From positions 59,709-123,708 of the forward strand of contig CACWXP010000007.1 in NCBI GenBank assembly GCA_902764875.1: a DNA stretch of 64,000 nucleotides. Reading direction: 5' to 3'. The translations under genes were made by a program, and so were the position numbers. Each line of letters begins with the position of its first letter. The stretch's first letter is position 1. Source of the DNA: an uncultured Eubacteriales bacterium (GTDB taxonomy: Bacteria; Bacillota; Clostridia; Christensenellales; Aristaeellaceae). The notes beneath the pieces are model-generated. The model made no database searches. It was not told the DNA's origin and was given only the letters and a program-made list of their open reading frames with translations. This document shows, in pieces, positions 34,669 to 42,812 of this stretch.

Positions 34669-35550
34669 ATGATTACTGCGCTGATTATCGCTGGTGCTGT
34701 GCTCATGATCTGGAACATCTACCGTTTCTTTCAGCTGATTCGTTCCACCCACGATGTCCTTTCTTCCAACAGCACCCGGGACCAGCGCTGGATGCTCATT
34801 GCGCTGATTCTCCTGATCTTCTTCCTCGGCGCATACCTTTTTGTCGGTATTTTCGCGGATCCGCATCTTGTGACCGCGCTGATTCTTTTCTTTGGGTCTA
34901 TCTTTGTGGCGATCGTCCTGACGCTGATGTTCCATCTGATGGACACCGCCAAAACCAGAAGCATCGACATTGCGGAAGTCCTGGTCGGCGTTATTGATGC
35001 CCGGGATCCCAACCTGAACGGACACAGCCGTTATGTTCAGGCATTGACCATGCTTTTCTACCGGTATCTGCCGAACAATCTGAAAAAAGAGATCAATCCC
35101 GTCAGTCTGGAGTACGCCGCTCTGATGCATGACGTTGGCAAGCTCGGGGTACCGGAATCAATCCTGAATAAACCTGCCCAACTGGATCAGGATGAATGGG
35201 CTGTTATGCGGAATCATCCGAAAACCGGTGTAAAAATCCTGAAACCGCTTCATACTTTTGACGACATCGCTCCCTGGATTGAATATCATCACGAACGAAT
35301 CGACGGCAAAGGGTACTATGGCCTGAAGGCCGAAGAAATTCCGCTCGCATCAAAGATGATCGCCATTGCTGACACATACTCCGCCATCACCATGCGCAGA
35401 TCCTATAAACCACCCCGGACACACGAGGACGCCATCCGAATCATACAGGAAGTCTCCGGAACGCAGCTTGATAAGGATCTGGCTGATATCTTTGTGAAAA
35501 TTCCGAAAGAAGAACTGGTTCGGTGCATGCCGGAGAAAGTTAAATACTGA
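34669..35550 (+). CDS. Membrane-anchored HD-GYP-type phosphohydrolase
   Basis: The 293-residue protein has an N-terminal membrane helix, then two adjacent hydrophobic segments near residues 40-90, and a cytoplasmic HD domain. The metal motif MHDVGKLGVPE, the HHERIDGKGY motif and IADTYSAIT are those of HD-GYP c-di-GMP phosphodiesterases. The GYP triplet reads GYY and the domain is shorter than usual, so activity on c-di-GMP is likely but not certain. The ATG at 34669 is preferred over an in-frame GTG overlapping the ribosome site. A diguanylate cyclase is encoded at 50913. Confidence 0.85.
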   Translation: MITALIIAGAVLMIWNIYRFFQLIRSTHDVLSSNSTRDQRWMLIALILLIFFLGAYLFVGIFADPHLVTALILFFGSIFVAIVLTLMFHLMDTAKTRSIDIAEVLVGVIDARDPNLNGHSRYVQALTMLFYRYLPNNLKKEINPVSLEYAALMHDVGKLGVPESILNKPAQLDQDEWAVMRNHPKTGVKILKPLHTFDDIAPWIEYHHERIDGKGYYGLKAEEIPLASKMIAIADTYSAITMRRSYKPPRTHEDAIRIIQEVSGTQLDKDLADIFVKIPKEELVRCMPEKVKY

Positions 35551-35617
35551 TTTCACCTTCGACATTTCCCTGAATAAACGAAATGCAGCTTGCCGCATGG
35601 ATTGGGAGGTCTTCGTA

Positions 35618-36046
35618 ATGCTGTCCTACATTTGGCCGATAGCGCTGGTGGTGCTTTCCAACACGCTCTATCAGATCTGCGCAAAATCTGTTCCGGAAGG
35701 AATGAATCCGCTGGCATCCCTGACTGTCACGTATCTGGTTGGCGCGGCTGTTTCCTGCGCCCTGTACTTTATTCTGAACCGGAATGCAAATCTGCTCAGG
35801 GAAATACGACTGACAAACTGGGCGCCGATTGTCCTGGGCGTTGTGATCGTCGGCCTGGAAGTCGGTTTTATCTATGCGTTCCGCGCCGGCTGGCAGATCA
35901 GTATGGCGCAGATCGTGTCATCCGCTGTACTGGCTGTGATCCTGATCTTTGTCGGATATCTGCTTTATCATGAGGCGATTACGTGGAACAAGATCGTTGG
36001 AATTATCGTTTGTCTGGCCGGACTTGTTCTGATTAATTTCCGATAG
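35618..36046 (+). CDS. Short EamA/DMT-superfamily membrane protein
   Basis: The ATG at 35618 follows GGGAGG and gives 142 residues with four to five hydrophobic segments, about half the length of a ten-helix EamA transporter. The C-terminal WNKIVGIIVCLAGLVLINF is typical of the repeat. Proteins of this size act as dimers, like the SMR and PnuC-like small transporters; the family is often annotated EamA. It lies 67 bases after the HD-GYP gene and may be in the same transcript. The substrate is unknown. Confidence 0.8.
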   Translation: MLSYIWPIALVVLSNTLYQICAKSVPEGMNPLASLTVTYLVGAAVSCALYFILNRNANLLREIRLTNWAPIVLGVVIVGLEVGFIYAFRAGWQISMAQIVSSAVLAVILIFVGYLLYHEAITWNKIVGIIVCLAGLVLINFR

Positions 36047-36480
36047 AACGAAAACCGGATGATATCCAGTCGGTCATGGAAGCAGAGAAGCATACCGTGG
36101 CTGAACTGCGTGACGGCATCCATGAACTGCTGAAGAAGGAAGCGTGACAGATGAAAGATGGGACGTGGCTTTTAGAAGCAGAAACTTGACGATCATGACA
36201 CCCAATGACATCATTTAAAAGTGCTGCGAAGTTATAAAAATTTAAATCGGAGCATCATAAACAGATCGCGTAAAGAGGATGATTCTTTTGATCGGACGGG
36301 AAAAAAGAAGTCAAAACCCTGCAGCTTGTTATGATTACAACATACGGCGTCAGGAAAAACCAATACAGCAACATTGTTTCAGGACAGGTTGTACTGGAGG
36401 ACCTTTTCAGGCCGGTATTCCGGTATTGACCCGCTTTGGAAATCCCGATGATGCTGAAACAAAAAAAGGTGGAATAAGGT
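36047..36480 (+). other. Gap with a 23-codon ORF and no clear gene
   Basis: The 434 bases hold no complete gene. A short frame at 36076-36147 (MEAEKHTVAEL to LLKKEA) looks protein-like, amphipathic and charged, and may be the tail of a lost gene; it has no ribosome site. The rest is AT-richer than the flanks. TTGACC at 36426 is a possible -35 for the next gene but its -10 (TGATGC) is poor. GGTGGAATAAGGT provides the ribosome site for 36481. Confidence 0.4.
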
Positions 36481-38448
36481 ATGGATCTGAAACTCACTGC
36501 ACGCAGTAAAGTTGGGCCGGAAGAGTATTCGGCTTTATCCGATCACGGCCTTCGGGCGGAATCCACTCAGACGCCGGAAGGAATTTGTTCACAAATTACC
36601 GTCCGGATTTCTGCAGACAGGGATTTTTCCGGCATCATCCGGTTTGCGCTCGGTTCTGGCGGAAATCCCGCTTCAGCCCGGTTTTTCCTTCCGGGATTTA
36701 TGTACGGAACGAATCGGGGCGAATCTCCGCTTATTGTGGACAGCAAGGCGCCGCGCCTGAGGATGCAGGAGGATTTTCCGGCTTCCCCCTGGTGGATGGT
36801 TCGCAGCGACAGGCTGTCCCATCCCTGTGCGATGAGGTTTCTGGATGGCAGGATCACGGCGATGGCCGCCTCGCCCTACTATGTGCGCCGGGATGGGCGC
36901 CGTGAAGCCTGGGGACCGGGAATCACCGGAGAATTTGAACAGTATGCCGGATTCGGATGCTCGCTGGAGCGGGGAGAGATATGGTATACCCTCGGGTATG
37001 AAAACGCCCCGTGGATGTTTGTGGATTCCCATCATATCAAGCCGCGCAGCGCGCCGGGAGAAAACTGTTTTTCCATCCGGAAAGGAGAAACCTTCACCGT
37101 CCTCCTTCACGGTTTTGATATTCCCGCGGAGGACGAGCGTGAGATCCATTCTGTCCTGAAGTGGGTCTACGCCCGATATCATGAATCGCCCCGCACCCTC
37201 CGATCGGTTCCCGATACCGTGCGCGAAATCTCCTGCGCGATTATGAAAGACGCCTGGGTTCCGGAAAACCATTGCTATACAGGATTCGTTTTCGACAGGG
37301 GCGATCATTATGAGAACCGGCTCCTTCCGTCCATTACCTGGACGAACGGTCTCGCGGCGGCGGTGCCCATGCTGCTTTCCGCGCTTCATCTGGAAAACGC
37401 GGAAATGCGTTCCCAGGCGCTGGAATGTATTGATCATATTGTGAAATACTGCATCAATGAAAAGAACGATCTTCCGTATCTGGCAGAGCAGGACGGCATA
37501 TGGAGCAACCGGGGCTGGTGGTTTGACAAGCAGCATACCCCGGGACATGCCTCTTATCTCGTCGGGCAGAGCGTTTACTTGATCCTGAAGGGATATGAAG
37601 CGGAAAAGAAGCGGGGGACCGTTCATCCGGACTGGCTCTCCTTTGCCGCGCGTGTGATTGCGCGGACAGAGAAAAGCCGGAATCAGGACGGTGAATATCC
37701 GTATGTATTCTCGGAAAAGACCGGTTCCGGACTGGAATATGACTCTTTCTCCGGCGCCTGGTGTATGGCTGCGGCCGCGTATTACTGCTGTCTGACCGGT
37801 GAAAGGGCATATCTTGCGAACCTGCTCCGCAGCGAGCAGTGGTATCATGACAGCTATATCCGGCACGAGGAATGCTACGGAGGGCCGCTGGATATTGATA
37901 AAAATGTGGATTCTGAAGGGATCCTGAGTTATATCCGGGCCGTCCGTTACCTGCATGAAATCATCTGTGCAGACGGTTTGGCCCGAAGCGCGGAAGCGGA
38001 GCGGCTGCTGGATCATCTCCGCGACGCCCTGTATTATGAATATACTTTCAAGTTCTGCTATAATTCTCCGATCAAGGTGCCGCCCCTGAGCACGACGGGC
38101 TGGTCCAGCTGCGGCGGGAGTATCACCTCCGTAACCAATCCGCATATCCATCCCATGTCCTCTTCCGTGATGGATGAGATGCTGTATTATCTCAGATTCA
38201 GGAAGGACAGCTATATCCGGAGCCGCCTGGAAGACACAAAGCTGTGGAGCTGCCAGTGTCATAACACCTTTGACGGGGAATACGGCTATGGAAAAACCGG
38301 CTGGATGTCCGAACGCTTCTGTCACAGCGAGGGCCTGCTGACCGAAAAGTGGCCGGACGGATCCCCCGCGTCCACGTGGTTCGCGCTGATGCCCTGGGCG
38401 TGCGGGTCTATTCTGGAAGGGCTGAACGGAGAAGTTTTTCCGGAATGA
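36481..38448 (+). CDS. Putative six-hairpin (alpha/alpha) glycosidase-like protein
   Basis: The 655-residue protein has no signal peptide. An N-terminal beta-rich region of about 230 residues is followed by helical repeats with Trp, Tyr and His clusters (LLPSITWTNGLAAAVPMLLSALHLENAEM, YLAEQDGIWSNRGWWFDKQHTPGHASYLVGQSVYLILKGY, DGEYPYVFSEKTGSGLEYDSFSGAWCMAAAAYY). This layout is typical of (alpha/alpha)6-barrel glycosidases and lyases, but I cannot assign a family. Candidate acidic residues are in EYDSFSGAW and VDSEGIL. The next gene encodes a DUF5107/TPR protein also linked to carbohydrates, which supports a sugar role. Confidence 0.6.
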   Translation: MDLKLTARSKVGPEEYSALSDHGLRAESTQTPEGICSQITVRISADRDFSGIIRFALGSGGNPASARFFLPGFMYGTNRGESPLIVDSKAPRLRMQEDFPASPWWMVRSDRLSHPCAMRFLDGRITAMAASPYYVRRDGRREAWGPGITGEFEQYAGFGCSLERGEIWYTLGYENAPWMFVDSHHIKPRSAPGENCFSIRKGETFTVLLHGFDIPAEDEREIHSVLKWVYARYHESPRTLRSVPDTVREISCAIMKDAWVPENHCYTGFVFDRGDHYENRLLPSITWTNGLAAAVPMLLSALHLENAEMRSQALECIDHIVKYCINEKNDLPYLAEQDGIWSNRGWWFDKQHTPGHASYLVGQSVYLILKGYEAEKKRGTVHPDWLSFAARVIARTEKSRNQDGEYPYVFSEKTGSGLEYDSFSGAWCMAAAAYYCCLTGERAYLANLLRSEQWYHDSYIRHEECYGGPLDIDKNVDSEGILSYIRAVRYLHEIICADGLARSAEAERLLDHLRDALYYEYTFKFCYNSPIKVPPLSTTGWSSCGGSITSVTNPHIHPMSSSVMDEMLYYLRFRKDSYIRSRLEDTKLWSCQCHNTFDGEYGYGKTGWMSERFCHSEGLLTEKWPDGSPASTWFALMPWACGSILEGLNGEVFPE

Positions 38449-38511
38449 GATGTCCCTTTCGAATCCGTGCATTCAGTCAGAGCAGCGGATATGTGGTTCC
38501 CTGAATCCACA

Positions 38512-38541
38512 TTGCTTAAAGATACCGGCTTATGATAAGAT
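38512..38541 (+). promoter_or_regulatory. Probable promoter of the DUF5107/TPR gene
   Basis: TTGCTT at 38512 and TAAGAT at 38536 are 18 bases apart, 22 bases before the start at 38564. TATGAT at 38531 overlaps but is badly spaced. Confidence 0.45.
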
Positions 38542-38563
38542 CAGAAAAAAGGGGGAAGCAGGC

Positions 38564-41500
38564 ATGAGCCAGCTGACACACCGGGCGGAGATCCGGGAGG
38601 AGAACGTTCTGATTCCGACCTACGGATGCGGAAAACCTGACCGGAATCCCATGTTTCTCGAAAAGCGGGTTTATCAGGGATCCAGCGGAAAAGTTTATCC
38701 TCTGCCCGTGATCGACCGGATTGAGGATACGAAAGAAGAGAAAAGCTACCGGGCGGTCTTTCTGGAGAACGACTACCTGATGGTGATGGTGCTGCCGGAA
38801 CTGGGCGGACGGATTCAGCGGGCGCTGGACAAAACCAACGGCTATGATTTCGTGTATTACAACGAGGTGATCAAGTCGGCGCTGGTGGGCCTCACGGGGC
38901 CGTGGATCAGCGGCGGGATTGAGTTCAACTGGCCCCAGCACCACCGGCCCACCACCTTCGCGCCGACGGACTGGCAGCTGCTGGAGAACACGGACGGCAG
39001 CGTTGCGGTGGAAATGTCGGAAGTGGACCAGATGTACGGCACGAAGGGGAAGATGACGTTCATCCTGCGGCCGGACAGGGCGTATATTGAGATCCGGGGG
39101 CAGCTGTACAACCGGACGCCCCTGCCGCAGACGTTCCTGTGGTGGGCGAACCCGGCGGTATCGGTGAACGAGAATACCCAGTCGGTTTTTCCGCCGGACG
39201 TGAACGCGGTTTATGACCACGGAAAACGGGATGTGAGCACGTTCCCCATTGCGACGGGGGTTTATTACAAGCACGACTACAGCGCCGGAGTGGATATTTC
39301 CCGCTACCGGAATATTCCCGTGCCCACCAGCTATATGTGCGCCCACAGCGACTACAACTTCGTGGGCGGATACGACTACGGCGTCGAGGCGGGGATCCTG
39401 CACGTTGCGGACCACCACGTGAGCCCGGGGAAGAAACAGTGGACCTGGGGATGCGGAGACTTCGGAAAAGCCTGGGACCGGAACCTGACGGACGCAAACG
39501 GGCCGTACATCGAGCTGATGACGGGCATGTACTGCGATAACCAACCGGACTTCACGTGGCTGAAGCCTTTTGAGGAGAAAACCTTTACCCAGTACTTCAT
39601 GCCCTACAAGGCGGCGGGGTACGTGAAGAACGCGTCGAAGGACGCGGCGGTCAACCTGGAGACGGGGGACGGGAAGGCGCGGTTCACGGTGTACGCCAGC
39701 GGCGTGTTTGAAAACGCACGCGTGACGCTGACGGCCGGCGGGAAAACGATCTATGACAGAACGGTGACGATCGGGCCGGAGAACATCCTGCAGGACGAGG
39801 CTGAAACCGCGGCCGAAGCGGCGGAACTGCGGATCGCGGTTTATGACGCGCAGGGGCGGCTGCTGGTGGATTACCGGCCGCGGAAGGCAAAGGTGGAACG
39901 GATTCCGGAGCCCGCGAAACCGGCCGAACTGCCGGAGAAGATCCGGACCAACGAGGAACTTTATCTGACGGGACTGCACATTGAACAGTACCGGCACGCC
40001 ACGTATCTGCCGGATCCTTACTATCTGGAGGCGCTGAAACGCGATCCGGGAGACATCCGGGCGAACAATGTCTACGGCCTGCTGCTGCTGCGGCGGGGCC
40101 TGTTCGCGGAGAGCGAAAGGTATTTCCGGGCGGCGATTGAACGGATGACGGAGCGGAACCCGAATCCCTTCGACAGCGAGCCGCTGCTGAACCTGGGGCT
40201 GTCGCTGCTATATCAGGGGCGGGAAGACGAAGCCTACGACGCCTTCTATAAGTCCGTGTGGACCGCGGAACAGCAGGAGACCGGATATTACTATCTGGCG
40301 GCGCTGGACTGCCGGCGGGGGGACTACGGGCACGCGCTGGAGATGATTGAGCGCAGCCTTGTGAAGAACGGGCACAACCTGAAGGCCCGGGCGCTGAAGG
40401 GCATGATCCTGGACAGCCTGGGACGGGAAGAAGAGGCGGAAGCCTGGTTCGCGGAGAACCGGAAGGTGGACGACTTTGATTACGTTTCCCGCCTTGAAAG
40501 CGGAGACGTGGAAGCGACGCTGGCACTGATGGGCAAAAGAGCCAGCTCTTACATCGAGTGCGCGCTGGACTACGCTGAAGCCGGATACTATGAAGACGCG
40601 CTGTTTATCCTGGATCGCTGTCCGGAGAAGACGCCCATGGTGTATTACCACGCGGCACGGTTCTGCGCGCTGAACGGGGACGCGGAAGGCGCACGGGAAA
40701 TGCTGGAGAGAGGGGCGGAGGCCGATCCGCTGTACTGCTTCCCGAACCGGCTGGAGGACATCCTGGCGCTGAGCGATGTTCCGGAGCAGAACCCGGAGGA
40801 CAGCAGGGCACCCTACTACCTGGGGTGTCTGTGGTATGACCGGCGGCAGTATGAAAAGGCTATCGCGTGCTGGGAGAAAAGCGCAGAAGGGGATCCTTCC
40901 TTCCCGACGGTCTGGCGGAATCTGTCGCTGGCGTACTACAACAAGCGGGGAGAAAAAGAAAAAGCCCTGGCATGCATGGAGCGGGCGTACGCGCTGGACG
41001 AAAGCGACGCGCGGGTGCTGCTGGAACTGGATCAGTTGTACCGGAAACTGCGGAAAAGCATCGGGGAACGGTTTGCGTTCCTGGAGGCGCACCGGGAGAC
41101 CGCGATGAAGCGGGACGATCTGTGCATTGAATACTGCACGCTGCTGAACCTGCAGGGGAGATACGCGGAAGTGCTGGAGATTATCCTGGGCAGGCATTTC
41201 CATCCCTGGGAAGGCGGCGAAGGAAAAGTGACCACGCAGTATGCCGTCGCCCTGAAGCAGACCGCCCGGGCGGCGCTGAATGCCGGAGATTTCGCGAAGG
41301 CGAAAACGCTGCTGGAAGAAGCGCTGGTTTTCCCGGAGAACCTGGGGGAGGGAAAACTGGAAGGTGCGAAGGACAACGACATCTATTATCTGCTGGGTGC
41401 AGCGGAGAAGGCGCTGGGCATGGAAAAAGAGGCGCGGGAACACCTGGAGCGGGCATCCGAAGGGAACGAGGAACCGGCGGGCATGATGTATTACAACGAC

Positions 41501-41833
41501 CAGCCGGCGGACATGATTTTTTATCAGGGATTGGCGCACCGTGCGCTGGGCCGGGAAGAAAAAGCGGCTTCCCGGTTCCACAAGCTGATCAGCTACGGCG
41601 AGAAGCATTATTACGACGAAGTACGGATCGATTATTTTGCCGTTTCACTGCCGGATCTGCAGCTTTTCGACGAAGATTTGTCGGTAAAGAACCGGGCGCA
41701 CTGCGAGTATCTGATCGCGCTCGGGAGCCTGGGCCTCGGGGACCGGGAACGGGCGGAAGGATGCTTCGACGCGGTGCTGCGGATCGATCCCGCGCACCAG
41801 GGGGCCATCCTGCACCGGGCACTGTTGGCATAA
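38564..41833 (+). CDS. DUF5107-type beta-sandwich protein with TPR repeats
   Basis: The start at 38564 follows AAGGGGGAAGCAGG and gives 1089 residues. Residues 1 to about 340 form a beta-sandwich resembling aldose-epimerase-like DUF5107 proteins (LENDYLMVMVLPELGGRIQRALDKTNG, SGGIEFNWPQHHRPTTF, LWWANPAVSVNENTQSVFPPD). From about 470 to the end run many TPR-like helical pairs, for example PYYLGCLWYDRRQYEKAIACWEKSAEGDPSF. There is no signal peptide. Such proteins occur near glycosidases in gut bacteria and probably bind or remodel carbohydrates while the TPRs recruit partners. Conserved His and Asp/Glu in the first domain could be catalytic. Confidence 0.8.
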   Translation: MSQLTHRAEIREENVLIPTYGCGKPDRNPMFLEKRVYQGSSGKVYPLPVIDRIEDTKEEKSYRAVFLENDYLMVMVLPELGGRIQRALDKTNGYDFVYYNEVIKSALVGLTGPWISGGIEFNWPQHHRPTTFAPTDWQLLENTDGSVAVEMSEVDQMYGTKGKMTFILRPDRAYIEIRGQLYNRTPLPQTFLWWANPAVSVNENTQSVFPPDVNAVYDHGKRDVSTFPIATGVYYKHDYSAGVDISRYRNIPVPTSYMCAHSDYNFVGGYDYGVEAGILHVADHHVSPGKKQWTWGCGDFGKAWDRNLTDANGPYIELMTGMYCDNQPDFTWLKPFEEKTFTQYFMPYKAAGYVKNASKDAAVNLETGDGKARFTVYASGVFENARVTLTAGGKTIYDRTVTIGPENILQDEAETAAEAAELRIAVYDAQGRLLVDYRPRKAKVERIPEPAKPAELPEKIRTNEELYLTGLHIEQYRHATYLPDPYYLEALKRDPGDIRANNVYGLLLLRRGLFAESERYFRAAIERMTERNPNPFDSEPLLNLGLSLLYQGREDEAYDAFYKSVWTAEQQETGYYYLAALDCRRGDYGHALEMIERSLVKNGHNLKARALKGMILDSLGREEEAEAWFAENRKVDDFDYVSRLESGDVEATLALMGKRASSYIECALDYAEAGYYEDALFILDRCPEKTPMVYYHAARFCALNGDAEGAREMLERGAEADPLYCFPNRLEDILALSDVPEQNPEDSRAPYYLGCLWYDRRQYEKAIACWEKSAEGDPSFPTVWRNLSLAYYNKRGEKEKALACMERAYALDESDARVLLELDQLYRKLRKSIGERFAFLEAHRETAMKRDDLCIEYCTLLNLQGRYAEVLEIILGRHFHPWEGGEGKVTTQYAVALKQTARAALNAGDFAKAKTLLEEALVFPENLGEGKLEGAKDNDIYYLLGAAEKALGMEKEAREHLERASEGNEEPAGMMYYNDQPADMIFYQGLAHRALGREEKAASRFHKLISYGEKHYYDEVRIDYFAVSLPDLQLFDEDLSVKNRAHCEYLIALGSLGLGDRERAEGCFDAVLRIDPAHQGAILHRALLA

Positions 41834-41986
41834 ACACGGAGAACGCCGGCACTGTTTTAAGAAGAAGCGGAACTTCGCAAAGGCTGATGTTCATCTGTAT
41901 CTTGTCTCTGCCGCCGTGGAATCCGGAAACATTGTTTGATGATATGAGATTTGGAACCGCTTGCGTGAGGAAGGCGAGGAAAGACG

Positions 41987-42304
41987 TCATAAACCTTTGA
42001 TGATACTCAGATAATCCTGCCTCTGATCAACAACTGCATAAACAGTTACGACTTCTCTGTTCTCGTCAATTTTGTAGAATACCAGATCTTTTTCAAGGAT
42101 CAATACTTTATATCCCTGACGCTTTAGCACTGTATACCTGGGTTTTGTCCCGATATATGGATTATCCTCGAGTTTCAGAATGGATTTTTCAAGATCGTCC
42201 AGTTTTTTCAGCGCAATTTCCTTTCCGAAATTTCCAGCAATGCACAGGACAATATTCCTGATCAGGGCATCTGCTGTGTCAGTACGGTATACTTTGTATT
42301 TCAC
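41987..42304 (-). CDS. RelE/ParE-family toxin
   Basis: The 105-residue protein overlaps its antitoxin gene by four bases. MKYKVYRTDTADALIRNIVLCI at the start and the terminal KVLILEKDLVFYKIDENREVVTVYAVVDQRQDY have the compact RelE/ParE fold pattern. Toxins of this family cleave mRNA in the ribosome or poison gyrase; which applies is not decidable here. The two TA genes are lower in GC than their neighbours and lie beside truncated genes, suggesting acquisition. Confidence 0.87.
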   Translation of the reverse strand: MKYKVYRTDTADALIRNIVLCIAGNFGKEIALKKLDDLEKSILKLEDNPYIGTKPRYTVLKRQGYKVLILEKDLVFYKIDENREVVTVYAVVDQRQDYLSIIKGL

Positions 42305-42585
42305 AGGATATCCTCCGTCAGCATTTTCCGGAGATCATCGAAAGTTTCCTGCACCGGCGCTATTCTGCCGAATTTTACGTCTTCATCTGATTCGGCAAGT
42401 ATTTCAAGCAGTTCAATTCTTGCCCTCATTCTCTTGTATTCTTCATATGCGATGGAAACAGTATCACCCCGACCGTTTACTGTGAAAATAACAGCTTCCT
42501 TATTCTCTCTGCACTGTCTGGATATTTCGCTGTAATGATTTCTGAGGTCAGCTGAAGGCCTGATTGATTCCCGAAATGTCATCAT
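42301..42585 (-). CDS. Phd/YefM-family antitoxin
   Basis: The ATG at 42585 is seven bases after AGGAGG and gives 94 residues. RESIRPSADLRNHYSEISRQCRENKEAVIFTVNGRGDTVSIAYEEY is the Phd/YefM DNA-binding and toxin-binding pattern. It should neutralise the downstream toxin and repress its own promoter, where a palindrome is present between the -10 box and the gene. The C-terminal LRKMLTEDIL is the likely toxin-contacting tail. Confidence 0.9.
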   Translation of the reverse strand: MMTFRESIRPSADLRNHYSEISRQCRENKEAVIFTVNGRGDTVSIAYEEYKRMRARIELLEILAESDEDVKFGRIAPVQETFDDLRKMLTEDIL

Positions 42586-42602
42586 ATAAAAGCCTCCTTT
42601 CC

Positions 42603-42645
42603 TATGATGTATCATAATTATATCACGCTACGCCTATGCATGCAA
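42603..42645 (-). promoter_or_regulatory. Promoter and operator of the toxin-antitoxin pair
   Basis: On the minus strand TTGCAT (42645-42640) and TATAAT (42622-42617) are 17 bases apart. A palindrome with arms TATGAT and ATCATA (42603-42616) directly follows the -10 box, placed for autorepression by the antitoxin-toxin complex. The upstream half of this promoter overlaps the scar where older gene fragments end. Confidence 0.75.
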
Positions 42646-42812
42646 CCGCTTTCAACACCCCCCGCCCAGGCCCGGCAGTAGAGCTTTGCGTTCTGCAGTG
42701 CTGCCTCACAGGTTTTCTCCCAGTCCGGCCCGAAAAATACCTGTGCGCGCCCGTTGTCCGCCGCTTGGCAAAACAGCGTCCGGCACACCAGTTCGTTCGA
42801 CGGAATCATCAT
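42618..42812 (-). pseudogene. N-terminal fragment of an unidentified gene
   Basis: The ORF starts with two ATGs at 42812/42809 after CAAGGAG and overlaps the stop of the SPASM fragment, as in a coupled operon. The first 50 residues (MMIPSNELVCRTLFCQAADNG, FFGPDWEKTCEAALQNAKLYC) look genuine; from about GGVESG on it reads into the TA promoter region. The gene was probably cut by insertion or deletion at about 42660. I do not recognise the family. Confidence 0.5.

Noticed and set aside
36279-36509. 76-codon plus-strand frame before the six-hairpin-like gene, and its minus-strand counterpart
   Set aside because: No ribosome site, no conserved pattern, and it runs into the next gene's start in another frame.
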